Source: Notamacropus eugenii | Taxonomy: Eukaryota > Chordata > Mammalia > Diprotodontia > Macropodidae | Assembly (NCBI RefSeq): GCF_028372415.1 | Contig: NC_092879.1 | Span: forward strand, 101,099,828-101,163,827 | Reading direction: 5' to 3' | Length of the DNA stretch: 64,000 bases | Shown: piece by piece, positions 53,703-64,000 of the stretch | Layout: each line of letters starts with the position of its first letter | Numbering within the stretch: the stretch's first letter is position 1 | The notes under the pieces: generated by a model | What the model saw: the letters and a program-made list of their open reading frames with translations, nothing else | Databases searched by the model: none | Told to the model about the DNA's origin: nothing | Translations under genes and position numbers: made by a program

Positions 53703-54663
53703 TTAAGGAGTTATTTTCTCCAGTTAGGTTTCATACTTCCTTTTCCATTTGTCCAATTTTCCTTTTAAATTCTTCTGTGATTTCTTTTTTCATATTTTCA
53801 AAAATCATTGGTCAGCTTTTCTTGTAATTTGGCTTTTAAAATCCTTTCTGAGCTCTTCCTAGAATGCTCTTTGTGCTTCAGACCAGTTCATATTCCCTTC
53901 TGAAGTTTCAGATGGGAGTACAGTCTCAATGCTGACCTCTTTGGTATTTGTGTTTTGGTTCTTGTCCCTATAGAAAGATTCTATGGTCTTTTCTTTTCTG
54001 CTTTGCTTCTTACTCATGATAATCACCCTTTTCCTGGCTTTTAAAGTAGACCTCTGCATCTAGGGTACAAGGGGCTCTGTCCCACAGTTCTTGTGCCTAA
54101 AACTTGAAGCTTTGTGTGTTGTGACCTCTGGTTCTTTCATCTAGAAGCTAAAATGGTGCAGCTTACCTGGTGCTGAACTGGCTGGTGTTGGAAAGCAGAG
54201 GTCAGGTGAGGTCTTTTGGGGTTTCCCCAGTTACCCTGGAGCTAGCTTGTTAAGTGTGGGGGAGGGGTGGTCTGGTCACAGGAAGTCTCCTCTGCTGAGC
54301 TACAGCATAGGCAAACTCAGTGGTTGGTGATCCTGTCTGCGCTAGTGTCTTCCCGATTCCTCTGGGGTGCTGAGGCATGCCTGGGGTCCTGGTGTTGGCA
54401 GTTGTGGGCTTCACCCCCCCGGGGCTCAGGATCTTTTCCCGATTTGCTGAGGTGGGGCTGTCTGGGACAGCTCTGGTCCTGCACTGCTCCCCTTCAGTCG
54501 CAGCAAGAGGGACCCTCCTTAGTGATTTTCTTAGCCTCATGGGCTCAGAGACTGTTTACTCTTTCTGCTGCTCTCACTCTTCCAGGGTTGTTCCTGGGGA
54601 GATATTCTCTGGGCTCTTCAAGGTCTGACCACTCCACCATCTTGGCTCCTGGAACCAGCGGCT
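53703..54663 (-). mobile_element. L1-type 5' fragment: 5' UTR plus start of ORF1
   Basis: On the minus strand the element begins near 54,663 with a segment leading to GAGCCAAGATGGTGG, runs through a 5' UTR, and reaches an ORF1 start whose readable remnant (54,059-53,859) has KKQSRKEKTIESFY, like the N-terminus of the intact ORF1. It stops in the coiled-coil region; the RNA-binding domains and 3' UTR are absent. TCTATGATTTTCTT (53,688) and TCTATGATTTCCTT (54,664) flank it with one mismatch and could be a TSD. It is a different, older subfamily than the half-L1 at 47 kb. Confidence 0.7.
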
Positions 54664-54679
54664 TCTATGATTTCCTTAG

Positions 54680-55439
54680 CTGTGATTCCAAATGGCTTTT
54701 GAGCGTGAATGGTTGACCCAATTCATGGGCAGTGTGCCCCTCTTCCTACAGCCCTTCCAATATGAACTATTCTCATCTTTCGTCATCTTTGCCAATTTAG
54801 TAGGTGGGCGGTGAAACCTCAGAGTTGTTCTGATTTGAATTCCTCTGAATAGCCATGATTCTGAGCCACTTTCCTGTATGATCGTTAATGGCTTGCTGTT
54901 CTTTTGAGATTCTTTGTTCGTGTCTTTTGACCACTTATCCATGGAGGAATGCCACTAATTGCATGTATTTCTGTTAGTTTAGATCAAGTGAAATATTTGT
55001 AAAGTGCCTGGCACATAGTAGGCACTTAATAAATGTTTGTTCCCTTCCCATCCTCACCCCCCCTTAGTTTCTCGTATATCTTATAAATATCAGACTCTAT
55101 GAGATTTTAAAAAAAGGTATTTTCTTCAATCAACCACCTTTCTTCTTATCCAAGGTTCATTTATTCTGTTTGCACACTTTCTTTTCAATTTCATATAACT
55201 GAAATGATCTAGTTTATCTTTTTGTTGCTAAGCGCTATATCTTGTTTGTTGAAGAATTAGTCCCTGTATGTGAGGGAAAGAGGGAGGGAATTTGGAACTC
55301 AAAATTTTAAAAAAAAGGAATGTTAAACATTTTTACATGTAATTGAAAAAATATTATATATGAAATGGTCTCTTTAAAAACCCACCACAAACAACTCTCC
55401 CTTTAGTGATAGTTATGAAAGACATCTAATGTGATTTTC

Positions 55440-55508
<69 letters not shown>

Positions 55509-55735
55509 GGAGGGAGGGAGGGAGGGAGAGAGGGAGAGAGATTTAATATTCAGGTTGCATATTCATTTAGAACTTATACTATGTTGACTTAAACCTAATT
55601 TCTACCAATCTCCTTTCCTATTTTCCCAGTAGTTCTTTTCAAATAGGGAGTTCTTTCCCAAGTAATATATGTTCTCAGGTTTGTTGAATTCAGTTGTGCC
55701 CGATTCTATTTTTTAAGTAGTTTTATGATCACTGT
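54680..55735 (-). repeat. Antisense L1 ORF2/3' fragments
   Basis: Phrases 'agttgttctgatttgaattc', 'gattctttgttcgtgtcttt', 'tagtttctcgtatatcttat', 'cctttctattttcccagtag'-like and 'tcaaatagggagttctttcc' follow the antisense order of L1 as I remember it. A MIR/L2 3' end ('gtgcctggcacatagtaggc', 55,003-55,040) is inserted in it, and a microsatellite at 55,445-55,540. Confidence 0.7.
55445..55540 (+). repeat. Compound microsatellite (TG)n(AG)n(GGGA)n
   Basis: (TG) about 23 copies, then (AG) about 9, then GGGA/GAGA units, without interruption. Confidence 0.95.
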
Positions 55736-55779
55736 GCCCTCTGGGATGCCTGTTCCACAGCAAATTTCCCTTCATCCTA

Positions 55780-57290
55780 AATCTTTTCCTCTCCTGCTCT
55801 TTCCATCTATTAACTATTATTGAAACCCAGCTTCTCCCTCTTTCACTCCCTGCTCCCCCTGCCCATGACACAGCCTCTCAGGCCACCCTTTCCAGTACTG
55901 GCTGTACCTTCACTCATTACTAGTGGTGGAGAGGCTAGTTAGAACATTTCTTGCTCCCCATGGTCACTTCCAAGTTCTCCCTCTACCTTCCATCACTCAG
56001 CAACCTCTCCTCCTTTGAAGTTCATGTGACTAGTCTCTACCACTCAATCAAAATCCTGGTAGCTTTTGTGTACAGACCTTCAGGTCACCCTTCCCCTACT
56101 TCTTCCTTGAGTTCAGTACCTGGTTAATATTTCTCTCCTCCCCAGCTCCTGCCTACGTATGAGGGGACTTCAACATACCTACTGACATTCAGCTCCTCAG
56201 CCTTCCCATGAGCCCCTCCTTCACTCTACCTCAGCCACACACAAAGATGGTCATACCCTGGATCTTGTCACCACCCATAAATGTGCCACTTCCATGTTCA
56301 GGAATTACAAAATTCACTCACGCAGCCAATCTCTTGACTTCTCAGTTCTCTCCAAGGCCATCTCCTTTGAACTACCCACCCTCTTCTCTTTTCCACATCT
56401 TGATCCCTTGATGAAGCAATTCAACTTTATTCTGCTTTCTTCTAATGAGTCCCCAGTCCCCTTATCATTTTGATGATTACACCCTGCCAAGCCTCAGCCT
56501 TGAATCACTTCCACCATCTGCTGTCTTACTTTATACATGGGTGCTACAGAACAAAGAAAACAATGCAACCATTCAGACTGGATCCACTACAAATTTATGT
56601 CATGCAATCTCAAGTGGGCCCTCACTGCTGCCAGGTAATCTTTCTATACCTGCCTTATCAACCCACTCTGAACAGAGGCTCCACTAAATACTTTCCTCCC
56701 TCCAAAACGGAGGCCATTAACTGTGAGCTCCCCCTTCTCCCCTCTTCCTCATTTCTTCCATCTTCTCCTTCACCCCTGTCTCACATGAAGAGGTGGTCTT
56801 ACTCCTGACCAAAGTCAACCCCTCTATTTGTTCAAGGGATCCCCTTCCATCCTGTCTCCTCCAGTAGATTGCCCCCCTGCCATCCCCACTCTCTTCAATC
56901 TCTCCCTGTTTCCTGGATGATTCCCTGTTGCCTACACACACATACCCATATCTCCCCAATCCTGAAAAAACCCTCACTTGATTCTTCCATTCCTGCTGTC
57001 ATCCTAAGATCTTGTTGACCCTTTGTGGCTAAACTTCTCAAAAAGTCTGTCTACACTCAGTGCCCCCATATTCTCTCTTCTCACTCTCTTCAGAATCCCT
57101 TGCAATCTGACTTCCAGCAAAACTGCCTTCTCCAAAGTGATTTCCTATTTATCCTGTACAGAGTCTGTTTGTTTGTTGCCTTTCCCATTAGACTGTGAGC
57201 TCCCTGAAGACAGGGACTGTCTTTTACTTCTTTTTGCAGCCTCAGTTTGAAGCAGTGCCAGGCACACAGTAGGCACTTACTAAATGTCAA
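55780..57290 (+). repeat. L2 LINE, endonuclease to 3' end (about 1.5 kb)
   Basis: It retains 'gaggggacttcaacatacct' at 56,161, which encodes the endonuclease box G-D-F-N-I. Next come 'accctggatcttgtcaccac' and 'catatctccccaatcctgaa' plus 'aaaaaccctcac' (the reverse-transcriptase start). 'cccttgcaatctgacttcca' and the L2 3' end 'cccattagactgtgagctcc', 'cagtgccaggcacacagtag' follow. Large internal deletions shorten it and stops are frequent. It is the most complete L2 in the window. Confidence 0.8.
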
Positions 57291-57429
57291 TTGATATGGT
57301 ATGATCTGAAGTCAGAAGTGATATTCTTCTTCCATTCCCACTTTTGCCATTATTTCCTTGAAGTTTTAACATCTTTTGTTTCATCAGATGAATTTTGCTC
57401 TTCCTTTGTGTAGCTTGATAAAAAGACAC

Positions 57430-57640
57430 AGAATGGTGCAGTGGCCAGAGAGATGGCTTCTGAGGCAGGAAGACTTGGAGCTGAGTCCCACCTGTGACAC
57501 ATCTTGTTGGTCTGACCTTTTGCTCCTCTAGGCCAACTTTCTAAGTTTCTAAGTTGTACAAAAGGTGCCATTGATAAAGGGAAGTTTTCCCATCTAGCAA
57601 TTCTTTGTACAATGAAATTCCATATCTAATCCCTAGCCTA
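57430..57640 (+). repeat. Marsupial-type SINE (MIR/MAR-like with extra 3' module)
   Basis: 'aatggtgcagtggccagaga', 'gaggcaggaagacttggagc', 'acatcttgttggtctgacct' and then 'ttgtacaaaaggtgccattg' and 'tacaatgaaattccatatct' are in the order I remember for a marsupial tRNA-type SINE. Confidence 0.65.
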
Positions 57641-57645
57641 TAAAG

Positions 57646-57825
57646 TAGAGATGTCAAACAGGCCCCTGCAACTGCATGGGGCCCGCAACACTTCCAATTC
57701 AAATATTATTGGGAAATATTGAACAAAAACTAATCAAAATATAATATTGCATTAGGAAACTGTCAATATGGGCTCTTCGGGGGCCCTTATATCTGTATTA
57801 TTTCTATTTGAATTGGACATCACTG
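57646..57825. mobile_element. hAT-type MITE (second family)
   Basis: Ends TAGAGATGTCAAACAGG (57,646) and the complement of CAGTGATGTCCAATTCAA (ending 57,825) form imperfect terminal inverted repeats. The 8-mers beside it, ctataaag and cttcaaag, agree at 6 of 8 positions, as expected for an old hAT 8-bp TSD. The AT-rich interior has no ORF. Confidence 0.75.
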
Positions 57826-57839
57826 CTTCAAAGTCTCCC

Positions 57840-58396
57840 TTTGGTAGTTTGGTTGGTGTAGCACTAACTCTGTAAATCAATTTAGGTAACATTATTTCAT
57901 GGTCCCATCTTGAGCACTGAATAGCATTTTAGTCTTTTATGTCATTCTTGATTTCTGTAAAGAGTATTTTGGAATAGTATCTATACCTGTGTTGGGTGTG
58001 CCTTGGTACAAAATGCTTTCATGCATTTTATGCATAGTTTTGAATAGTACTTTCCTTTCTATTATTTCCTCTTAGATGTTACTATTGCCATATGGAAATT
58101 CTGTTGATTTTTAAGGACTTTATCATGTATTCTTCTACTTTACTGAAGTTATCAATTGTTTCAGTCGTTTCTTTGCTGATTCTCTAGAGTTTTCTAGGTA
58201 AAGCAAATGGGGATGATTGTGTCTCCTCTTTGCTTATGTTTGTGCTTTGGGTTTTCTTTTTTTTTTGTCCTATTGATGATGTTAAGATTTCTAGAAGTAT
58301 ATTAAACAACATAAGGAAAGGGGGCATCTTTATGTCTATAATGATTGAGAAAGCTTTCAGTGGGTCCCCATTGTATATAATTCAAAATTTTGGTTT
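57840..58396 (-). repeat. Antisense L1 ORF2 fragment
   Basis: 'ttgtcctattgatgatgtta', 'ttctagaagtatattaaaca' and 'gtgggtccccattgtatata' are antisense L1 reverse-transcriptase-region phrases. It is AT-rich and old, and abuts the microsatellite. Confidence 0.65.

Positions 58397-58460
<64 letters not shown>
58397..58460 (+). repeat. Compound microsatellite (TA)n(CA)n
   Basis: (TA) about 12 copies followed by (CA) about 18 copies. Confidence 0.95.
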
Positions 58461-58466
<6 letters not shown>

Positions 58467-58764
58467 ATCAGTTCTTTAAAAACAGTACTATGTAAGGCTC
58501 CATTTCTGTAGTAAGGCATTATGCCAATATAAAATGTAAATCTCACTTAGAAGGGATAATACCTTAACTCATTATCATCCTCAGAATCAATTGATCTCAT
58601 AAGTCTGTTATCTAGTCATACCCAGAGAACCCAAGGCATAGGACGGGCTCAGTCGAGTGGGGTGAAGAAAAAAGGATCTGGAGAATAGGCTGAGACTGAG
58701 AAAGGCAGGGTAGGTTGGGGGCTGAGCAGTGGGAAGACCCTGAGTAGACTTGGGCAGTCAGAAC

Positions 58765-58860
58765 CCATAGAATCCCAAGGCTGGGAGAGACCTTAGAGGT
58801 TATTTTCCAGGCCTATACAGATGAGGTGGTTGGATCAGATTGATGGCCTACCACCTTTCT
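58765..58860. repeat. CORE-SINE (THER-type) fragment
   Basis: 'aatcccaaggctgggagaga' then 'ccttagaggttattttccag' and 'tggatcagattgatggccta'. Short and diverged. Confidence 0.65.
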
Positions 58861-60089
58861 GACACAACCCAACAATTATTAGTACATGTTGAGTGGGAAA
58901 ATATGCATTAACAAAAAGCTGCTATAAATTTGTTAATGATTTTTAATAAATGAGTCTTTTCTTAACCACAATAATGCCTAGATACGTTTGAGAAATGGTC
59001 ATCTCTGTAAGTGTCCTCTCATGGGGAAGTTTCTCCTTTCTTGATTTGCATCTGGACTTCTGGACCCTTTGTCCAAACTCTGGGCTGAGGGTGGAAGAGG
59101 GTAGACTAGGGAAGCTCTGGCAGCACTGCTGCCACCTGCAGCGCCCCCTGCCAGATCCAATCCCTATGGTGACTGGCCAAGGTCACATGCACAAAGGCCT
59201 TCCCATCTGAGAACTCCCCCAAGGACTGGGAGGCTGACTGTGCAAACAAACCTGGTCATGCTCATTTTGCAGCAAGTGTGACATGGACCAAGGCATCCTT
59301 TTCAGTCCTCCTCATTGGTTCTGGCAGAGCAGGGGAGAAACCAGGTCTCCTGAGTTATGCAACAGTGTTCTTGCCTCCACCAGGGACTGGGTGACAAGAC
59401 ACCTTGGTCGAATCAGACCCACTGTTACACTTCCAGGTCAAGTGAGCCTGGACAAGTCTGTCAACCTCTCAGGGCCTGGCTGCCAAGGTTGGCCTTGTCA
59501 TCACTGATTTGCAAGACTGACCAGGGGAGAATTCTGGGCATATGGGATGTGTGGCCTGGACTGAGGACTGCCCCATTGCTGGTGCTGTGGGCATTCTTCA
59601 GAATCGGGACTTGTGTCAGACTGGCCTTTAGCTAGGGCCCACCCTGGGTGGTGGGGATGACACCTGGATGACAGCCCATCCTGAAGAGTTTGCCATCCGG
59701 CCTTCAGACAGTTCCAACCTCTTTCCTACTCCTTCTCCAGCCTGGGGTCTCAAGCCAGATTTCCTGCCCAGTAGCAGAGAAGCCATCAATCTACAGAGGC
59801 TAAGACAGAGAGATCCTAACAGACGATGCTGGAGCCCAGGAGCCAAGCCTGGCCTGAGGAAGAGAGGAAGGTGGTGCTGCTACGTGAGGAATGTGAGGAG
59901 GGCTGGCGGCCGGGGGCCTGTTTGGCTTCAAATCGGAGAATGTGGGAGCTGGACAGGGCCTTCAAGCAGAAAGCAGACCAGAGGAGCTGGGTGGGGCCCT
60001 GGGAACCCAGACGAGAGAACCTCCCAGCTGGATGGGCCTGAGCAGATTGAGCAGGGAGCAGGCTGGCTCCCACTCCAGCTGGCTGTGGG
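58861..60089. other. Unassigned unique DNA
   Basis: No supported gene. The 163-residue frame at 59,668-60,159 overlaps two other plus frames and two minus frames of similar length, which is what G/C-biased DNA gives by chance. Confidence 0.45.
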
Positions 60090-60240
60090 GGTCTGGATGT
60101 GTGCGCTTTCCGGGGTTTCCCTGGCCATCCCCCATGCCTGGAATGCATTCCCTTCTTAGCTCAGCCTCCTGGCTTCCTTCAGGATTCAGCTGAAGTCCCA
60201 CCTCCCACCTTTTCTGATCCCCCTTAATTCTATGCCCAAA
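60090..60240 (+). repeat. L2 LINE 3' fragment
   Basis: 'catgcctggaatgcattccc', 'cttccttcaggattcagctg' and 'aagtcccacctcccaccttt' match the L2 3' region. Confidence 0.75.
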
Positions 60241-60807
60241 GGGGAGGGGGCTGGCATAGAATAACAGCCTCCATTCCCATAAGGCCATGGAGTTTACAAC
60301 TCGAGCCACTCACAATAACACTGTGAGGTCTGGAGAAGCAGAATCACTCTCCTTTTACCATTTACAGTTGGGGAGACTGAGGCTGGCTGTGCCCAGGGGC
60401 ACATTGTTGGGGAGCATCAGAGCTGATGGGAGAAACTTTTGCCTAGCCACCCTGTTTATGAGTTCTGGGCAGGCCTGAGTCAAGCTTTCTGCCCCAGCCT
60501 GTTTCTATGTGCAGTTGTGTTCATGTGTGTGCGTGTGTGTGCGTGTGTGTGTTTGCTTGCCATTCAGCTGTCAGGAGGCTCTGATTACAGGGCTGGCAGG
60601 GAAGTGAGGCTGCCAGAGCCTGAAGGTCATGGGAAGGACGCTTCAATTATTCTGTGACATCCTCGGGTCTCAGCAGAGAGGACACAGCCCTCTAGCTAGA
60701 GGACAATGGGAGACAATCCGGAGGGGTGGGGGGCTTGGGAGAGAGAAAGGAGTGAGAAGGAGAAGAAAAGAGTTGGGGAGAGAAGAGAAGGGAACTGGTG
60801 TCCAGTC

Positions 60808-60840
<33 letters not shown>

Positions 60841-60875
60841 TGTGTGTGTGTGAGTGTGAGTGTGTGTGTGTGAGT
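60808..60875 (+). repeat. (TG)n microsatellite
   Basis: Nearly continuous TG with a few A substitutions. A weaker TG patch lies at 60,524-60,552. Confidence 0.95.
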
Positions 60876-61614
60876 AAGATAGAGCATATGTGAAAGTGGC
60901 AGTGGGGAGGAGGGTGTGGAAGGGGGGGACAGGAGCAGCTCTACCATGGAACACAATGGAATTCTAGCCAATGAAGACCTCCCAAACCCAGGCCTTAGTC
61001 CTTGCCCCCAAGGTTCTTACACAACAGAAGTAGGGGAGGGGAGCATGAGACCAGTGGCCAAATGGGTCCAGTCCCAGTTGGAACATGATTAAGAGCCCAG
61101 GGGCCCTCCATCATTTGCCCTCCCCTAATAACTCAATTGCCTGGAAGCAGGCTCTCCCGAGGAGGGGGATACCCCTGAAGGGAGCAGTGGAGGAAATCCT
61201 TCTTGTGCAGGGAGGATTGAGAGATGCTGAGTCCGAAGGGCCTGAGTGAGGGTGGGGCACTGAGCAGGGTGGGGAAGTGAGGAGTGGGGTGGGGGAGGCT
61301 ATGATGGAATGTTCATGGCACCAGGCTAGATGGAGTCTAGAGTGACCTAGAGCTGAGGCCTTGAGCCTGGGAGGGCTGAGAATCTGGGAGAGAGCCCTGG
61401 ATGAGAACCTTCCTCTGGGAGCCCCAACTCTCCCATCTGTTCTGTCTCTCTCTCTGGGCTACCCTGATAGGAAAGGGGGTGCATTGAGGTGGCTGACTGG
61501 ATGAGGATGATCACCTTTGGGCCAGGACCCTCCGAGCTGCTTTCTATCCCCCGGTAAGCCCAGCCTGCTTCCTTGGAACCTGGAGCCAGCGTGGTGTAGA
61601 GGGTCCATTCTTCT
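60876..61614. other. Unassigned unique DNA
   Basis: No gene or recognised repeat. Confidence 0.45.
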
Positions 61615-61720
61615 CCGTTTGCTGCCGTGTGATCCTAGGCAAGTCATTTGCTCTTTGGGTCTCAAATTATTCATCTGTACAATGGGGATACTAGGCTGGC
61701 CATGAGACTCTGGCTGTAGC
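61615..61720 (+). repeat. MIR-type SINE core
   Basis: 'tgtgatcctaggcaagtcat' then 'tcaaattattcatctgtaca' and 'atggggatactaggctggcc'. Confidence 0.8.
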
Positions 61721-61879
61721 AGGGTCATGAGGTTCCAGGCCTCAAGCTCCTGCTCTGACACATGCTCAAGGTTCTTGGGCTCCCAGCGATGCCATCATTG
61801 CCACTGAGATCTGAAAAGCCCCTGCACTCCCTCCAAGGCAGCCTGGATTTCTGATTGGTGATGAATTATTCATTCTGTT

Positions 61880-62010
61880 TATTATTATCTGATTATTTCG
61901 GAGAATCCAAGCTTGAGGGGACCCTTGAGGGGACACATAATGTGTCTTCCCCCTCCCCCTTCCCATCTGTTTGACAGAAGAGGAAACTGAGGTCTCCAGT
62001 GAGGAAAGTC
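61880..62010 (-). repeat. CORE-SINE (THER-type) fragment
   Basis: 'tgacagaagaggaaactgag' with 'gtctccagtgaggaaagtca' is a minus-oriented tail. Confidence 0.65.
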
Positions 62011-62529
62011 AGTTAGCTAATTCATTTGAGAGGTCAGTTTTGCTGCAAAGTTCGGGGGACTTTGCACCCCACCAGGTTGCCACTGAGGGTCTGCCCTGAA
62101 AGTCCCATGAAGTTAGGTCAGGGGCCCCCAAAGGTCAGCCCTTCCCTGGGAGCTCTCTCTACACCTCGTCCCCACCTGAAGCCTCTTCAGAGAAGTGGGG
62201 AAGGGAGGGCAGGAATCACACTGGGATTCCATCATTTCAATGCCCCCCTACCATCTTCCCCCATTCTCACCCCAGACTCAACCTAAGAAATGTTCTTTTT
62301 TCCTTCTAGGAAGGAGGGGGGTGGGCAGAAGGAGCTCTGTACCCCCCAAGGCTGTAACTTGGAAGAGTTTTCAGGGGTAGGAAGGAAGGACTGTTCCCCA
62401 CCTAAGAAATGCCATCAGTTCCAAGGCCTTGAAAGGGAGAGGTAGTTCAGCCAGGGTATGCTCCCGCTGTACTTCTCTCTGTAACAGCATGAAGCTCTGA
62501 GCTATGGGGATCCCATTGTGCCCCGAGCA
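62011..62529. other. Unassigned unique DNA
   Basis: No gene or recognised repeat. Confidence 0.45.
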
Positions 62530-62720
62530 CAAAGGGCCTGGAGCCAGGAAGTCCCTAAATTCAAATCCAGACTCAGGTACTGACTAGCCAAGTGACCCTG
62601 CTCAAGTCATTTCACTTTCATTTTCACATTTCACCCCAGGGATGTTGTGAGGATCAAATCTTTGTAAAGCCCTTTGCAGACCTTCAGGTGCCAGAGAAAT
62701 GTTAACTGTTATTATTAGCA
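62530..62720 (+). repeat. MIR-type SINE, near full length
   Basis: 'agggcctggagccaggaagt', 'aattcaaatccagactcagg', 'gccaagtgaccctgctcaag', 'gatgttgtgaggatcaaatc' and 'aatgttaactgttattatta' are in order. Confidence 0.9.
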
Positions 62721-62894
62721 GCAGGAGCACAGTGTTTTTGTAAGAGGGAATCCCCCGGGCTCCCGGGAGTCCTCCATCTGTGATCTGGTGGATGCTGGGA
62801 CTGGGAAACTGGAGCCAGGACCCAAGCTTAGCCCCTGTGGGGGCAAACAGCCAATTCCCCAAGATTCCAGACAAGTCCAAGCTTCTCATTCGGT

Positions 62895-62919
62895 CATTCA
62901 TTCATTCATTCATTCCTTC
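62895..62919 (+). repeat. (CATT)n microsatellite
   Basis: About six CATT units in series. Confidence 0.9.
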
Positions 62920-63377
62920 ACAAATCATCCAGCTGCCCAGCCTACAACTAGGCCACCCTAGGCTCAGCTTCATGCTGAGCACTGGAGGCCATCTTCAGAA
63001 GGGCAAAGAGCCACGTTCTGGTATGGCAGGACCCTCCCTTGGAGAGGCAAGGCCCAGGGTTTGTGGTCAGTTCAGGCAGAGGGCACAACATCAATGAGGA
63101 CAGTCCGAGCCCCTCTGTGGTCCCACAGCAGGAAATGATCGGTGTCACCTGGCCTGGACAGGGGAAGCTTCATGGAGGAATCTGAGACTTGAACAAGGCC
63201 TTGAAGAATTGGGCCTGAGAAGAGGCCGAGGGGCCCAGAGGCTGGAACAGATACAAAGACAGATCTGAGGTCCCAGTGCTAGGGGACAAGGGGGTTGGAG
63301 GAGAATGTGGAGCCTGAGGCACCAGAGTCCCATAGGGAGAGAGAGATGAGGGGCTAGAGCTCAGAGCTCGGCCAATA

Positions 63378-63530
63378 GGGATCTGGAGGGGGTCAGGACT
63401 GGAGCAGTGGGGATTTAAGGGATCAGGGATGGGGTGATGAGGGTTTGGGGGGGTCAGGGATGAGGTGATAGGGATTTAAGGGGTCAGGGATGGAATGATG
63501 GGGATTTGGGGAATCAGGGCTGGAGTTGGG
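63378..63530 (+). repeat. Minisatellite, five 30-31-bp units
   Basis: GGGATTTAAGGGGTCAGGGA-type units start near 63,378, 63,410, 63,441, 63,471 and 63,501, each with several substitutions. Confidence 0.9.
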
Positions 63531-64000
63531 AGACAGAAGCCACAGGGAGGTGACAGGGAAGGCATGGGAGTGAATCTGAACTTCCTGTTTTCATTCCTAA
63601 GTAAATAGCCCAATGAGCTTCAGAACACTTAAAATGTGGCCAAGTAAGGTGGTAGGGGTCTTCTCCTGGGGGACTGGAGGCTGGGGGATCTCCAGGTTCC
63701 AGGCCAGCCTTTCTCAGGGGGGCAGGCCCAACTCAATAGCACCCAGAACTCTCTTGCCTTCTCTCTCTCTACCTTCCCTCTTCCCAGAAGTTGAGGCCCC
63801 ACCAGTTCCAATCCCTTGGGCTGAGCTGTGGGAAGGGAGGCCTGGCCTGGCTGCCCCCTCCTCCCCTTCCCAAGGGCCCCTGCAGGAGCCTGGGTGCTGG
63901 CCCACGAAGCAATGCTTCCCGTTCCTTCCCAGCTCCGGATCTTTGCCAGGCATTGTATTCCAAGGCCTGGGGATGACTCAGGCCCTGCACAGGCCTTCTC
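63531..64000. other. Unassigned unique DNA
   Basis: Opposing short frames without domains. No repeat is recognised. Confidence 0.45.

Noticed and set aside
59668..60309. Cluster of frames of 62-163 residues on both strands
   Set aside because: Mutually overlapping frames in GC-rich DNA; part of the interval is an L2 3' end.
1..64000. CRISPR arrays, operons, prophage, tRNA or rRNA genes
   Set aside because: None seen. The tandem repeats are directly adjacent minisatellite units without unique spacers, and no cloverleaf or rRNA core phrase was recognised.

Overview
This window is vertebrate, almost certainly marsupial, nuclear DNA. The evidence is the repeat content: marsupial-type LINE-1 (L1) sequence, many CORE-SINE (MIR/THER/MAR-type) tails, old L2, L3/CR1 and RTE LINE remnants, hAT-type MITEs, and an RTE-tailed SINE that I know from memory only in marsupial genomes. 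I cannot tell a didelphid from an Australian marsupial by eye. I found no intact host gene, no convincing spliced exon series, no tRNA or rRNA gene, and nothing prokaryotic such as an operon or CRISPR array. The only CpG-dense segment is the 5' UTR of a retrotransposon, so the window reads as intergenic or intronic DNA. Repeat family names below rest on recognition from memory, not on a database search.

The most informative object is a nearly pristine LINE at 47,202-50,115. It has a 5' UTR with a YY1-like start and two tandem monomers of about 164 bp, an intact 362-codon ORF1, a 3' UTR directly after ORF1 with no ORF2, AATAAA signals, a poly(A) tail and a perfect 15-bp target-site duplication (TSD). 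A second, decayed copy with the same 5' UTR-ORF1-3' UTR layout lies on the minus strand at 7,430-10,219 with its own different TSD. Two independent insertions with the same structure indicate a self-propagating ORF2-less, 'half-L1' (HAL1-type) lineage rather than one deleted L1.

Layout: 1-7.4 kb is unique GC-rich DNA with TAAT-motif clusters that look like regulatory elements, plus L2, L3 and SINE tails. 7.4-10.2 kb is the old half-L1. 10.2-21 kb holds polypyrimidine tracts, a minisatellite, L2 copies and SINE tails. 21.0-23.5 kb is a nested group in which an old L3/CR1 is split by a hAT-type MITE with a long internal hairpin and then by a 5'-truncated L1. 23.5-42 kb is mostly unique DNA with several minisatellites, a 390-bp TG-rich array, CT tracts and antisense L1 pieces. 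42-46.2 kb contains an RTE LINE 3' end and RTE-tailed SINEs. 46.4-47.1 kb is an RPS5 processed pseudogene, followed 80 bp later by the intact half-L1. 52.6 kb has a palindrome-flanked conserved-looking block. 53.7-58.5 kb is dense old L1 and L2 debris with another MITE. 58.5-64 kb is unique DNA with SINE tails and a small minisatellite.

No host genes act together here. The functional relations visible are between mobile elements: L1-type machinery made the half-L1s and the RPS5 retrocopy, and RTE machinery plausibly moved the RTE-tailed SINEs.
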